From Phycisphaerales bacterium (lineage in GTDB: Bacteria > Planctomycetota > Phycisphaerae > Phycisphaerales > UBA1924), in contig JAJDDK010000005.1 in assembly GCA_029260345.1 (NCBI GenBank), positions 434,001 through 498,000 on the forward strand: 64,000 nucleotides of DNA, read 5' to 3'. Positions 1 to 8,448 of the stretch are shown here, in pieces; within the stretch, counting starts at the first letter, position 1; each line of letters begins with the position of its first letter. The translations under genes and the position numbers were made by a program. The notes under the pieces are model-generated. The model made no database searches. It worked only from the letters and a program-made list of their open reading frames with translations, and was not told the DNA's origin.

Positions 1-178
1 TGTACGGCTGATTTTCCTTCATCATGTGCCGCGTTTGACCACGCGCTGAACGGGGAGCCCTGTTCAATTCGTCGGGGATCTGTTCATGGCCTTGCGCCAT
101 GTCGGCGGTCGAACGCGCGCCGTCTGCACGACATCAATGGTCAACACATTCGCCGATCAGGCCGCCAGGAGCTTTCAT

Positions 179-358
179 ATGTCTCGCACGCACAACGAAA
201 CTCAGACATCCATCGAGAAAACGATGGATCCCGTGAATAATGCCGACGCAACTGAATATCAGTCGATGCGCGGCTGTCTTACCCTCACCGCAATCATCAC
301 CGTCTGCGTGCTCATCGGCGTTGCGCTGATTTTGTTCTTCGGATCGCCCGTGAACTAA
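179..358 (+). CDS. Small single-pass membrane protein, unknown function
   Basis: A 59-residue frame with a hydrophilic N-terminal half and one strongly hydrophobic segment (about residues 33-54, core LTLTAIITVCVLIGVALILFF), so a small inner-membrane protein with a very short outer tail. The start at 179 was chosen over an upstream in-frame ATG at 86 because AGGAG at 167-171 lies seven bases before it. No family is recognised. It stands alone, upstream of a repeat-containing gap and glmS. The good ribosome site and clean membrane segment support a real gene, but short frames like this can be chance. Confidence 0.5.
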   Translation: MSRTHNETQTSIEKTMDPVNNADATEYQSMRGCLTLTAIITVCVLIGVALILFFGSPVN

Positions 359-803
359 GGCTCGTCCGCCGACCCTCGATCTGACGAAATCAGGCGCTGG
401 ATATATAGAGCGCGGGTTCGACCTCGGCGGGAGCTCCATCGAGCGGTCGTGGGCACGGCAGACCTACAGCCTGTCCCGAAATGATCCAGTGGGGTGGATT
501 CGCAAGCGAGCCGGGCCGTCCCCGGCCCGGTTGACGTCCACCGTGGTTTCGGCGTCGACCGCCTTGGGGACGAGACGGCTCGCTTTTCACCCCCGGTGAG
601 TTGAGGCCTGCAACTTGGCACTGCTCTTTGGGCCGTACCATGGCGCCCGGCGAATGGGCATAGTTATTGGACGCTCACTTTGCCCTCTTGCTGGCGGTCC
701 CGGCCTGTTTGACCGATCCTGTTCTGACTCGGCGGCGTAGTGTCTGTTGCCGGTCTCGCTTGGAGTCGAGATCGGATCGTTTGCCGAACCGGAGGCTCTG
801 CCC
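359..803. other. Intergenic region before glmS with one palindromic repeat
   Basis: No convincing gene in this stretch. It holds a 78-bp palindromic repeat at 506-583 (listed separately). The last part must contain the glmS leader. A GGAGG at 791-795 is the glmS ribosome site. I see no glmS-ribozyme-like fold and no clear promoter boxes. Confidence 0.5.
506..583. repeat. 78-bp palindromic repeat, copy 1
   Basis: Starts GCGAGCCG and ends CGGCTCGC, giving eight-base terminal inverted repeats. An inner hairpin GGGCCG...CGGCCC follows the left end. A second copy of the same length lies at 11561-11638, sharing the left third, the central GGCGTCGACCG and the right end. Both copies sit between genes. 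Confidence 0.75.
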
Positions 804-2630
804 ATGTGCGGGATCGTTGCATACATCGGGAATCGCCAGGCCGCCCCCATCCTGATGGAGGGGCTTAAGCGGCTGGAGTACCGGGGGTACGACTCCGCCG
901 GAATGGCCGCGATCAACGGAGGCGTCCATGTCGTCAAGGCGGTGGGACGCGTCTCCGTCCTCGAGGAGAAGCTGGAATCCACGCCGGGCTTTCGCGGCAG
1001 CCTCGGCATCGCTCACACTCGCTGGGCCACGCACGGCGCCGTGACGGAGCCGAACGCCCACCCGCACGTCGATGACCGGCACGGCATCGCGCTGATCCAC
1101 AACGGCATCATCGAAAACTACGCCTCGCTGCGCACCTGGCTCGAAGAGCGCGGCCACAATTTTGTCACCGAAACCGACACCGAAGTACTCGCGATGCTGA
1201 TCAGCGAGTTGTATGACGGGGATCTTGAAGCCGCGGTGCAGGGCGCGCTGCGCGAAGTCACCGGCGCGTACGCCATCGCCGTGATCTGCGAAAAGGAGCC
1301 GGACCGTTTGGTGGTGGCTCGCAAGGGTTCGCCGCTGATGGTTGGCGTGGGGCCGAGCGAGTACATCGTGGCGTCGGACGCTTCGGCGATCATCGCGCAC
1401 ACGAGCCGCGCATTCACGCTGGATGATTACCACGTGTGTTCGATCTCGCGTGATGGCTTCCACACGACGACGATTGACAACACGCCCGTGACGCCGCGCG
1501 TGCAGGAGCTGGAGCTTGAGCTCGAGCAGATCGAACTTGGTGGGTACGAGCACTTCATGCTCAAGGAAATCTTTGAGCAGCCCAAGTCATTGCGCACCAC
1601 ATTGCGTGGTCGTCTGGACCAGCGCGAAGGGCGCGTGGTGCTCGGCGGTGTGGGTGAGTTCGCTCGTGATCTGGTGAAATCGCGACGCTTTATTCTCGCG
1701 GCTCAGGGCACGGCTTTGCACGCCGCGATGATTGGTGAGTATCTGATTGAGGATCTTGCGAAAGCGCCGGCGGAAGTCGAGTACGCCAGTGAGTTTCGCT
1801 ATCGCAATCCGATCATTGAAGACGGCACGGTGATGACGGTCGTGAGCCAGTCCGGCGAAACGGCGGACACGCTTGCGGCGCTGCATGAGGCGCGCGATCG
1901 CGGGGCGCTGACGCTTGGTGTGGTGAACGTGGTGGGCTCGTCGATTGCGCGTGACACGGATGCGGGCGTCTATCTGCGCGTGGGGCCTGAGATCGGCGTC
2001 GCGAGCACGAAGGCGTTTACGGGTCAGGTCGCGGTCTTGACGATGCTCGCAATGTTCATCGCGCGGCGCCGATTCATGAGCGCTCACGACAGCGCGAAAC
2101 TCATCGCCGCGATGGAGCGCATCCCTGAGCAGGTGCAAACCGTTCTGAACGAAAGCGATCACATTCGCGAAGTGACGAGCCGTTACATCGATCGCGAGAA
2201 CTGGCTGTTCCTCGGCCGCGGGTACAACTACCCCGTCGCGCTGGAAGGCGCGCTGAAGCTGAAGGAAATTTCGTACATCCACGCCGAGGGCATGCCCGCG
2301 GCGGAGATGAAGCACGGCCCCATCGCGCTGATCAACGACGGCATGCCCGTCGTCTTTATCGCGACGCGCGGCGCCCAGTACGACAAAGTTCTCAGCAACA
2401 TTCAGGAAGTGCGCACGCGCGGCGGACGTGTCATCGCCGTCGCCACCGAAGGCGACAAGGAAATCCGCAACCACGCGGAGGATGTGTTCTACGTCCCCGA
2501 TTGCCCCGAATGTCTCAGCCCGATGCTGACGGTCATCCCGCTGCAACTGCTGGCGTACCACGCGGCGGTTCTGCGCGGGCACGACGTAGACAAGCCGCGG
2601 AATCTGGCGAAGAGTGTGACGGTGGAGTGA
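804..2630 (+). CDS. glmS: Glutamine--fructose-6-phosphate aminotransferase (isomerizing)
   Basis: Makes glucosamine-6-phosphate from fructose-6-phosphate and glutamine, the first committed step towards peptidoglycan and other amino sugars; cytoplasmic. The 608-residue protein has the normal family length. It begins MCGIVAYIG, so after Met removal Cys1 is the glutaminase nucleophile. HTRWATHG near residue 75 belongs to the glutaminase domain. Two SIS sugar-isomerase domains follow (SQSGET in the first), and the C-terminus LAKSVTVE is the family end. The start at 804 rather than an upstream in-frame ATG at 747 is fixed by the catalytic cysteine and by GGAGG at 791-795. It stands alone. Confidence 0.97.
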   Translation: MCGIVAYIGNRQAAPILMEGLKRLEYRGYDSAGMAAINGGVHVVKAVGRVSVLEEKLESTPGFRGSLGIAHTRWATHGAVTEPNAHPHVDDRHGIALIHNGIIENYASLRTWLEERGHNFVTETDTEVLAMLISELYDGDLEAAVQGALREVTGAYAIAVICEKEPDRLVVARKGSPLMVGVGPSEYIVASDASAIIAHTSRAFTLDDYHVCSISRDGFHTTTIDNTPVTPRVQELELELEQIELGGYEHFMLKEIFEQPKSLRTTLRGRLDQREGRVVLGGVGEFARDLVKSRRFILAAQGTALHAAMIGEYLIEDLAKAPAEVEYASEFRYRNPIIEDGTVMTVVSQSGETADTLAALHEARDRGALTLGVVNVVGSSIARDTDAGVYLRVGPEIGVASTKAFTGQVAVLTMLAMFIARRRFMSAHDSAKLIAAMERIPEQVQTVLNESDHIREVTSRYIDRENWLFLGRGYNYPVALEGALKLKEISYIHAEGMPAAEMKHGPIALINDGMPVVFIATRGAQYDKVLSNIQEVRTRGGRVIAVATEGDKEIRNHAEDVFYVPDCPECLSPMLTVIPLQLLAYHAAVLRGHDVDKPRNLAKSVTVE

Positions 2631-2662
2631 GGCGGCGTTCTTAAGAGGGCGCAATCTTCGAT

Positions 2663-2761
2663 GGTGCCGTGGTCTTGTTCGTCCTCGGACAAGGCCACGA
2701 GTAGTGAATCGAACACGCTGAAGACGTGGCCTTGACTGGGGACAGTCAAGACCACGGCACC
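2663..2761. repeat. Twin inverted hairpins, REPIN-like element
   Basis: Two hairpins in mirror orientation. The left pairs CGTGGTCTTG (2668-2677) with CAAGGCCACG (2690-2699). The right pairs CGTGGCCTTGACTG (2725-2738) with CAGTCAAGACCACG (2743-2756) over a four-base loop. The outer ends GGTGCCGTGGTCTTG (2663-2677) and CAAGACCACGGCACC (2747-2761) are perfect 15-base inverted repeats, so one long stem is also possible. It lies 32 bases after the glmS stop but lacks a T-run, so it is not a standard terminator. Confidence 0.7.
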
Positions 2762-2779
2762 TTTGGATTGATCGCACAA

Positions 2780-2880
2780 CGCCCTTCACATCGGCCCTTT
2801 CCCGGTGGGAGAGGGAGTTTGAACCCTTCTCCCTCGGGAGAAGGTGGCAATGCGCAAGCATTGACGGATGAGGGGGGGTG
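2780..2880. repeat. CCCTCACC...CCTCTCCC dispersed repeat, copies 1a and 1b
   Basis: Two facing copies of a common dispersed repeat. 2780-2816 reads GCCCTTCACATCGGCCC followed by the hairpin TTTCCCGGTGGGAGAGGGA. 2826-2880 is the inverted form, with hairpin CTTCTCCCTCGGGAGAAG and the tail GGATGAGGGGGGGTG. Related copies lie at 2939-2975, 8236-8286 and 12584-12639. Apart from these repeats and the twin hairpin, nothing is seen in the 427-base gap between glmS and crcB. Confidence 0.7.
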
Positions 2881-2938
2881 CGGCGTTCGAAGCTCATGCT
2901 GCACTGATTCAGCACAACATTCGGAATGTGTACACAAC

Positions 2939-2975
2939 GCCCCTCACCCCGGCCCTCTCCCGGTGGGAGAGGGAG
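2939..2975. repeat. CCCTCACC...CCTCTCCC dispersed repeat, copy 2
   Basis: GCCCCTCACCCCGGCCC followed by TCTCCCGGTGGGAGA. Nearly identical to copy 1a at 2780-2816, which is in the same orientation. Confidence 0.7.
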
Positions 2976-3057
2976 CCGGAAGTTGCCCTTGATTCGTCAC
3001 GAAGCGCTTCGGGGCTCAAGTTCGGCGCCTCCTCTGAGAACGTAAACTGCATACCGC

Positions 3058-3447
3058 ATGGCTGTGAAACTTCTCGTCATCTTCTTCGGCGGCGGGATTG
3101 GCGCGTGTCTGCGCTATCTCATCACCATCGCGCTGCAGAAGCAGGACGCGAAGGCGTTTCCGTACGGCACGCTCGCGGCGAATGTGATTGGGTGCGCCGT
3201 GATTGGCGCCGCGATGGCGTGGTTCGCGGTGCACGAGAAGGTGAAGCCGGAGATTCAGTTGGCGATCATCGTCGGCTTGCTTGGCGGCTTTACGACGTTC
3301 TCAAGCTTTGCGTACGAAACGTATCGGCTCGCCAGCGCCGGGGAATGGCCGAAAGCGATTACGTACGTCGCGCTCAGCAACGTCATCGGGCTTGGCGCCG
3401 CGGCGGGGATGTATGTCGTGACGATGTCGCTGCTGGACCGCGCCTGA
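3058..3447 (+). CDS. crcB: Fluoride channel CrcB/Fluc
   Basis: A 129-residue, four-helix membrane protein of the CrcB/Fluc family, which works as a dual-topology dimer exporting fluoride. Family signatures are visible: GGGIGACLRY at the N-terminus, GTLAANVIG near residue 42 and GGFTTFSSF near residue 79. The length is normal. The start lies in a weak ribosome-site context. No fluoride riboswitch is recognisable in the 60 bases upstream. The lipoprotein gene at 3456 converges on it with an eight-base gap. Confidence 0.93.
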   Translation: MAVKLLVIFFGGGIGACLRYLITIALQKQDAKAFPYGTLAANVIGCAVIGAAMAWFAVHEKVKPEIQLAIIVGLLGGFTTFSSFAYETYRLASAGEWPKAITYVALSNVIGLGAAAGMYVVTMSLLDRA

Positions 3448-3455
3448 GGTAAACG

Positions 3456-3935
3456 TCATTCCGGATGCGGGCGTGCATACTCGGCCGCCGCGAAGGTGTA
3501 CGGCGGGTTCGGCTCTTTCGTGCCGCTGTGGAAGAGCGTCGGCTTCTTGCCATCCTTGATGACGAATGGAACAACGCGGGCATACACGTTGATGGTCGTT
3601 TCCACGGCGATCGGCGTCAGCACGTGCAGTTCTGTGATGGCTTGCGTGACGAAGGCGTCCGGGTCCGGTTCGGTGAGCGTGATGTAGACCTCGCGCCCGT
3701 CGAACATCGGCTCGTCTGTGTCGTAGCGCGCCTGCCAGCCGCCGGTCGGCGCGGCGAAAATCACTTCCCATTGATTGTTGATCACGCCGAGGCGCGCGGG
3801 CATCGCTTCGAAGGGTTTGTTCAGGACTTCGATGCCTTTGGATGAGCCGCAGCCGAACATGATGCATGGGCACCATACGAGGAGTATGAAGTGCAGTGGT
3901 ATTCGTGGATTCGCTTTGGGTGAACGCATGAACAT
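3456..3935 (-). CDS. Predicted lipoprotein, unknown function
   Basis: A 159-residue protein with a signal segment ending in a lipobox-like IMFGC (Cys29), so probably a lipid-anchored envelope protein. After the lipobox the chain is a compact domain without recognised motifs. The frame stays open upstream into sucD (to 4139), but that extension is an arginine/proline-rich translation of the sucD tail. The start was therefore set at 3935 (an alternative Met lies at 3929), just before the signal segment. No clear ribosome site is seen. It lies between crcB (convergent) and sucD (same strand). Confidence 0.65.
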   Translation of the reverse strand: MFMRSPKANPRIPLHFILLVWCPCIMFGCGSSKGIEVLNKPFEAMPARLGVINNQWEVIFAAPTGGWQARYDTDEPMFDGREVYITLTEPDPDAFVTQAITELHVLTPIAVETTINVYARVVPFVIKDGKKPTLFHSGTKEPNPPYTFAAAEYARPHPE

Positions 3936-4032
3936 TGAGTCTTGGGAAATCAGTTGAATGCGTTTGGTATGTTCGGCGTGCTTGAATTGAGACGGGGCGA
4001 CTGTGACCCCTCGCTTGCGCTTGGGGCTCTGG

Positions 4033-5004
4033 TTACAGCACGCCCATGGCGCGGCCCATGGCGGCGCCCATGTCGGCGGGGGTTTCGGCGATTTCGAAGC
4101 CGCACTTCTTGAGCGCTGCGATCTTGCTGGCCGCATCACCCTGACCGCCGGAGATGATCGCGCCGGCGTGGCCCATGCGCCGTCCCGGCGGCGCGGTGCG
4201 CCCGGCGATGAACGCCGCGACTGGCTTGGTCATGTTGGACTTGGCCCACTCCGCTGCGGCTTCTTCGTCCGTGCCGCCGATCTCGCCGATCATCATCACG
4301 CCGTGCGTGTCTGGGTCCGCCTGGAAGCGTTCGAGACATTCGATGAATCCGACGCCGCGGACCGGGTCGCCACCGATGCCGACGCACGTGGATTGACCGA
4401 AACCGACGTTCGACGTTTGCCACACAGCTTCGTACGTGAGCGTGCCGGAACGCGACACGATGCCGACGGCCTTGCCGGTCTTGGCTTCGGAGACGTGCTT
4501 GTTGATGTAGCCGGGCATGATGCCGATCTTGCAGCCCTTGTTCGTATACGGGTCGCGGCGTGATTCACCACTGCCGGTCTTGGGGCCGGGTGTGATGACG
4601 CCGGGGCAGTTGGGGCCGATGAGGACAAATTGCTCGTCGAGCGAGCGTCCGTGATTGCGCTCATCGATCACGGCCCGCGTACGAACCATGTCCGCCACGG
4701 GCACGCCTTCGGTGATGCAACAGATCACGCGAACTTCCGCATCGAGCGCTTCGAGCACGGCGTCCGCCGCGAACGGGGGCGGGACGAAGATCATGGTGGC
4801 GTCGGCGCCGGTGGCCTGAGCGGCGTCCTCAACCGTGTTGAAGATCGGCAGGTCGTTCTCGTCCGACAGCCCGCCTTTGCCGGGGGTCACGCCCCCGACG
4901 ATTTTGGAGCCGTAGTACAGGCATCCCTGCGTATGCAGCGCCCCGAACGAGCCGGTGATGCCCTGGCAGATGACCTTGGTGTCCGCGTTGATGATGATCG
5001 CCAT
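4033..5004 (-). CDS. sucD: Succinate--CoA ligase subunit alpha
   Basis: Alpha subunit of succinyl-CoA synthetase, the TCA-cycle enzyme that makes ATP or GTP from succinyl-CoA. The phosphohistidine site GHAGAI is at residues 278-283 (His279), and [11 protein letters not shown] and [11 protein letters not shown] are diagnostic. It is 323 residues, longer than the usual 290 or so. Extra residues lie at about 113-125 and at 141-157, between PGVITPG and CKIGIMPG, where the family normally has one or two residues. The start at 5004 gives [11 protein letters not shown], the normal N-terminus. The beta subunit gene sucC, usually just upstream, is not in the window; the upstream neighbour is divergent. 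Confidence 0.95.
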   Translation of the reverse strand: MAIIINADTKVICQGITGSFGALHTQGCLYYGSKIVGGVTPGKGGLSDENDLPIFNTVEDAAQATGADATMIFVPPPFAADAVLEALDAEVRVICCITEGVPVADMVRTRAVIDERNHGRSLDEQFVLIGPNCPGVITPGPKTGSGESRRDPYTNKGCKIGIMPGYINKHVSEAKTGKAVGIVSRSGTLTYEAVWQTSNVGFGQSTCVGIGGDPVRGVGFIECLERFQADPDTHGVMMIGEIGGTDEEAAAEWAKSNMTKPVAAFIAGRTAPPGRRMGHAGAIISGGQGDAASKIAALKKCGFEIAETPADMGAAMGRAMGVL

Positions 5005-5088
5005 GGCGGGAGGATAGAGAGAATTGGCGGCGAATGTGACCGGCCAAAGGTGTTCCGACAAGCGAGGATTCGGGATAGGCTGGGTTGA

Positions 5089-6465
5089 ATGGCTCTCCGA
5101 CCGAGTTCGCGGCGATTGCGAGTCTCAGTGATCGTGCTGGGGGTGTTGACGCTGGCGCTCCTGGCCGTGCCGGCGTGGGCGCTGATCGCGCAGCCGCTGC
5201 GGATTGATTGGACCGTGATATCTCGCGAAGCGAAGTTTCAGGAAACACCAACTGGGAAGGCGCCGCTTGAGCCGGGGATTGTCGTTGAGGGGCGCAGGGG
5301 CTTCGAGAAATGGAGCTTTTCGCGCGAGCGGATCTGGCGTTTGTCGCCAATGGTTGAGTCGGCGATCTACGGCTTCAATTGGGTGGCTTTGCCTGACCCG
5401 AGTGCGCCAAATCAGAGGTTTCAACTTAACGTCTCGGGCTCGATGCAAGTTCGATATGCACCCTCAAGGACTGTTCCAGAATCAACGGTCCAACGATTGT
5501 GGACGATCGCAGAAACAGTTCCGTTTAACACCACGCATACGAACGTCTTGTGGTCGGGCGTTGCGCTCAATGGATTGATGCTGTTGTGCGCGATTGGCGC
5601 CATCGTGGTCGGGATCATGTTTGTGCGCCGCGGGTTTCGACTTCGCGCCATTCGACATGGCGCTTGCATATGTCCGCGCTGCGATTACGAACTTGACGCA
5701 TCGCGGCCGCTGGCGAACTGTTCTGAATGCGGCAAGAAATTGTATTGGAATGAGGATCGAAGCCGCAGGCCGGTTTCGCTTCGGCGCCGACACCGATCAA
5801 TGCTTCGTGCGGCGATTGGATTGTTGATTGTCCTTTCATTGTTTGCAGTGGCGCTCTATATGCGCCCCAAGGTTGCGCCGATTGGAGTATTGAACAACGC
5901 AGTATTTATTCTGAATTCTCCTGAGAGTGGATCCGTTCGCATATTCCGCAAGGGTGAAGTGGCGCCGGCCGACGCCGAAGAGGGTATGGAATGGGTGACG
6001 TATACGGTCAAGCCAAGTGCGTGGATTGCACCGATGTGGATTGAAGCAACTTCAAATGCGGAGACAAATGGACAGATACGCGTGAGAATGGGTCAACCCA
6101 ACCTTCAGCGGGGAGGTTGGTTCAACTCAAATCCGCCTGCTGGCCCGGGTCCGTCGTACTCCAACGTGTTTGAAGATCGGATGCAACGTGCGGCCAGTCG
6201 CCTCACCTTGGGGGCGCCGCCCTTCCGCCCACGCAGCGGCATCCTTTGGATTGGCGTCGCGCACAATGCCGTAATTTTAGTGTTGGCTTGTGGACTCACC
6301 TTTTTTCTCTTTCGGTTCTTCAGCTTGAGTGTTGGCCTGACGCGATGGCAGGGCGCTGACCAACATAGTTGCCCGCGATGTGGGTTCTCGCTGGATGGGC
6401 ATGAAGATTCTGAGCCTTGTCCGGAGTGTGGGCAGACGTTGAAATGGAGTAGGGCGGAATTGTGA
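5089..6465 (+). CDS. Membrane protein with two zinc-ribbon units (fused pair)
   Basis: A 458-residue protein made of two similar units. Each has a membrane helix, an exported domain, a second helix and a cytosolic zinc ribbon. Helices lie at about 11-33, 153-178, 241-258 and 388-412. Ribbon 1 uses C195, C198, C211 and C214; ribbon 2 uses C428, C431, C444 and C447 (CPRC...CPEC). The two genes that follow match the two units separately: the junction [13 protein letters not shown] corresponds to RKPVSLHARLRSL in the third gene. C-terminal CPxC...CPECG ribbons recur in planctomycete membrane proteins of unknown role. The stop overlaps the next start by four bases (GTGA). No function is assigned. 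Confidence 0.75.
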   Translation: MALRPSSRRLRVSVIVLGVLTLALLAVPAWALIAQPLRIDWTVISREAKFQETPTGKAPLEPGIVVEGRRGFEKWSFSRERIWRLSPMVESAIYGFNWVALPDPSAPNQRFQLNVSGSMQVRYAPSRTVPESTVQRLWTIAETVPFNTTHTNVLWSGVALNGLMLLCAIGAIVVGIMFVRRGFRLRAIRHGACICPRCDYELDASRPLANCSECGKKLYWNEDRSRRPVSLRRRHRSMLRAAIGLLIVLSLFAVALYMRPKVAPIGVLNNAVFILNSPESGSVRIFRKGEVAPADAEEGMEWVTYTVKPSAWIAPMWIEATSNAETNGQIRVRMGQPNLQRGGWFNSNPPAGPGPSYSNVFEDRMQRAASRLTLGAPPFRPRSGILWIGVAHNAVILVLACGLTFFLFRFFSLSVGLTRWQGADQHSCPRCGFSLDGHEDSEPCPECGQTLKWSRAEL

Positions 6466-7277
6466 TTTGTGATCGGAAGAGAATTGGCGGGCTTGATCGG
6501 CCAAAGTCCCCGATCTCACGGCTCGGACCCCCATGGCGGGCAATTCTTGTCGTAGTCGTCTCCCTTATTGCAATGCGAGCAGCGTGGGTCATGCTTCCGC
6601 GGTTTCCAGTGCTTAATTGGCTCCAAACAACGGGACGCGAGCAGACCTCGCAACAAGTACTCTATTTCTATAAGTCGCCGGGTGGTATCGAGCTTGCGCC
6701 AAGGGAAAGGCATCTCGAATTCGCGGCGTTGGCAAATGAAACGGTGAGACTTGAAGGAAGTGAAACCCAACATCAGGATAGAGACGAGGTTCGCCGACGA
6801 TTGGACAAATTGTTCATTGGATTTCATTCGCTATTTCAACACTCTCAGTTGCGCAACGTCAAAGGGTATTTCTGGCGCTTTTCCCCTTCTCTGCTGGAAT
6901 ATAAAGATGTGTTGCGAGGACCAAGCGGCAATCAGAATCTTCGTGGCCAATTGCAATGGGTGCGAAATCAGGCTGCTGCGCAATGGGCGAGCGTCGATCC
7001 TTCATTTGCAGCGGCGATCAGCGATGGTGACACGACGCGAACGACCGTCATATGGCCTGCCGTGATTTGGAACGTCGTTTGGGGACTGCTTGGAATGACA
7101 GCCGCTATTGTGGCAATTTGCATGATTGTTCGAACAATTGTGTTCAGGCAAGCCGTACGAATACACGGGCTTGCATGCCCGCGATGTTGCTATCAAGTCA
7201 CTGAGTTGCGCGGCGTCGAACGGTGTCCGGAGTGTGGGCAACGGCTGGATTGGAATTCGAAATGCCAAAGATTTTGA
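6462..7277 (+). CDS. Zinc-ribbon membrane protein, first-unit paralogue
   Basis: A 271-residue protein starting with GTG at 6462, coupled by a four-base overlap to the gene before. It has an N-terminal helix (about 26-48), an exported domain, a second helix (about 195-225) and a C-terminal zinc ribbon CPRCCY...CPECGQRLDWN. It matches unit 1 of the preceding fused gene, for example VIWPAVIWN against VLWSGVALN. It ends 16 bases inside the next gene, exactly where the fused gene reads straight through into unit 2. It may thus be half of a split gene. Base composition is visibly less GC-rich than most of the window. Function unknown. Confidence 0.7.
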   Translation: MICDRKRIGGLDRPKSPISRLGPPWRAILVVVVSLIAMRAAWVMLPRFPVLNWLQTTGREQTSQQVLYFYKSPGGIELAPRERHLEFAALANETVRLEGSETQHQDRDEVRRRLDKLFIGFHSLFQHSQLRNVKGYFWRFSPSLLEYKDVLRGPSGNQNLRGQLQWVRNQAAAQWASVDPSFAAAISDGDTTRTTVIWPAVIWNVVWGLLGMTAAIVAICMIVRTIVFRQAVRIHGLACPRCCYQVTELRGVERCPECGQRLDWNSKCQRF

Positions 7278-7981
7278 TTCGAAAACCTGTGTCCCTTCAT
7301 GCCCGACTTCGCTCTCTATATTGGACATCTCTCGGCTCGCTTATTCTGTTCTTGATATTCGTCGGCGTCTTTTGGATGGGTCCGCGCGGGATCAACGCTG
7401 GTTGGGTAAGTCGAACTGCACACTTCATTGCAACATCTGAAGGGCTCGTGACCCGTGTTGCTCGCCCTGATGACCCAGATTGGCAAGACGCTGAGAGTGG
7501 TTGGGAATCCATAAAATACTCTCAACATCCTCAAAAATGGCTGGCGCCGATGTGGGCGAAAATCTCGTACTCGGCCGAGACAGATCGCGTACGGATGCAA
7601 GAGCAGGCAAAATACGAGTCATCCAGCGCGCCTGCCGTTGGTGGATGGTTCAATACTGCGACTCCAACTTTGCCATCACGATTGTCGATGATTGTTCCAG
7701 GTCTCTTAATCGACGAAGCATGGCGAATCGCAAATGGTGCGTCTGTTGGAGAATCACGAAGTGGGCTCCTATGGATTGGCATTGCATACAACATCATCTT
7801 CGTTGTTGTGCTGTTGAGCGGATTGTTTTATTTGATCCGATTCTTGCGGGTCGGAATAAGCCTTGCGCGATGGCCTGGCCCCGATCAATTCTGCTGTCCG
7901 AAGTGTCGGTTTTCACTGGACGGACTCCATCGCGCGGAGATATGCCCGGAATGCGGCATGGAACTGAAATGGAAGAGCTAG
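7262..7981 (+). CDS. Zinc-ribbon membrane protein, second-unit paralogue
   Basis: A 239-residue protein with an N-terminal helix (about 20-38), an exported domain with WLAPMW and GWFNT, a second helix (about 180-203) and the ribbon CPKCRFSLDG...CPECG. It aligns along its length with the second half of the gene at 5089 ([22 protein letters not shown] against SGLLWIGIAYN). The start at 7262 was chosen because it begins MPKILIRKPVSL, matching the unit junction. An in-frame GTG at 7223 is the alternative. It overlaps the previous gene by 16 bases. Function unknown. Confidence 0.7.
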   Translation: MPKILIRKPVSLHARLRSLYWTSLGSLILFLIFVGVFWMGPRGINAGWVSRTAHFIATSEGLVTRVARPDDPDWQDAESGWESIKYSQHPQKWLAPMWAKISYSAETDRVRMQEQAKYESSSAPAVGGWFNTATPTLPSRLSMIVPGLLIDEAWRIANGASVGESRSGLLWIGIAYNIIFVVVLLSGLFYLIRFLRVGISLARWPGPDQFCCPKCRFSLDGLHRAEICPECGMELKWKS

Positions 7982-7986
7982 TCGCA

Positions 7987-8197
7987 ATGAATGCTCAACG
8001 CAATATTGCAGACAGTCTCCAATCCATTCCCAATGTCGAATTTGCGACGGAGGGCGACTTGCATTTACTCGGTGTGCGCACGGTGGACGATCTCGTCGGG
8101 CGTGATCCGTTTGAAGATGTTTGATGAGTTGTGCCGCATTCCGCGACGACCGGCGAAGCGAAGCGCGGCTCTTCAATTCTTCCTGGCTTTCACGTGA
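7987..8197 (+). pseudogene. Frameshifted Cdd1-like helix-hairpin-helix remnant
   Basis: From ATG 7987 the frame reads LQSIPNVEFATEGDLHLLG then VRTVDDLVGRDPFED. This resembles the helix-hairpin-helix protein family called pathogenicity locus/Cdd1 (pattern L..IPGVG....DL..LGI..V.DL.GRDP). The frame then stops at 8122-8124. The expected continuation YERLC appears one frame over as MFDELCRIPR (8116 onward) and then degenerates into unrelated sequence ending at 8197. The latter half of the family, rich in Cys and Tyr, is missing. A decayed gene is the simplest reading. A ribosome-site-like GGAAGAG precedes the start. The family match is from memory. Confidence 0.5.
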
Positions 8198-8235
8198 TTT
8201 GCGCGACGTGGCTTGAAGTCGGGAGTAGGTGGGGA

Positions 8236-8286
8236 GCCCTCACCTGACCTCGTTGCGCTCGGCCATCCTCTCCCAAGGGAGAGGGG
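8236..8286. repeat. CCCTCACC...CCTCTCCC dispersed repeat, copy 3
   Basis: GCCCTCACCTGACCTCGTTGC...CCTCTCCCAAGGGAGAGGGG, the long form that carries a GTTGCGCTCGGCC middle. It is closest to the copy buried in a coding region at 12584-12639. Confidence 0.7.
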
Positions 8287-8291
8287 TTTGG

Positions 8292-8444
8292 CCTCCTCCC
8301 CCGCCTTGCGGGGGAGGATTGAGGAGGGGGCTATTTCTTCTACTCTCTCTCTTCGCCTCGAACGTGAAAAGCGCAAAGAGCGAAGGAGAGGTTAGTAGTT
8401 CTGTAGCCCTCCCCTGGCCCCTCCCGCGGGGCGGGAGGGGGAGG
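8292..8444. repeat. 150-bp dispersed repeat, copy 1
   Basis: Begins CCTCCTCCCCCGCCTTGCGGGGGAGG (hairpin), continues ATTGAGGAGGGGGCTA and CTCGAACGTGAAAAGCG, and ends CCCTCCCC...GCGGGGCGGGAGGGGGAGG. A second copy lies in the same orientation at 9701-9854. It stops just short of the end of the gene at 8449. Confidence 0.85.
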
Positions 8445-8448
8445 AGTC

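Noticed and set aside
640-803. glmS ribozyme before glmS
   Set aside because: No ribozyme core was recognised, and the repeat at 506-583 is a different palindrome. The ribozyme is mainly known from Gram-positive bacteria.
2868-2940. Terminator for glmS in the twin hairpin or following repeats
   Set aside because: None of the hairpins after glmS is followed by a T-run on the plus strand.
2995-3057. Fluoride riboswitch upstream of crcB
   Set aside because: The expected GGNGAUGGNNNUUCGCC-type core and pseudoknot were looked for and not found in the short leader.
2868-3452. 194-residue frame over the crcB region
   Set aside because: Overlaps the clear crcB gene in another frame and has arginine-rich composition; no motif.
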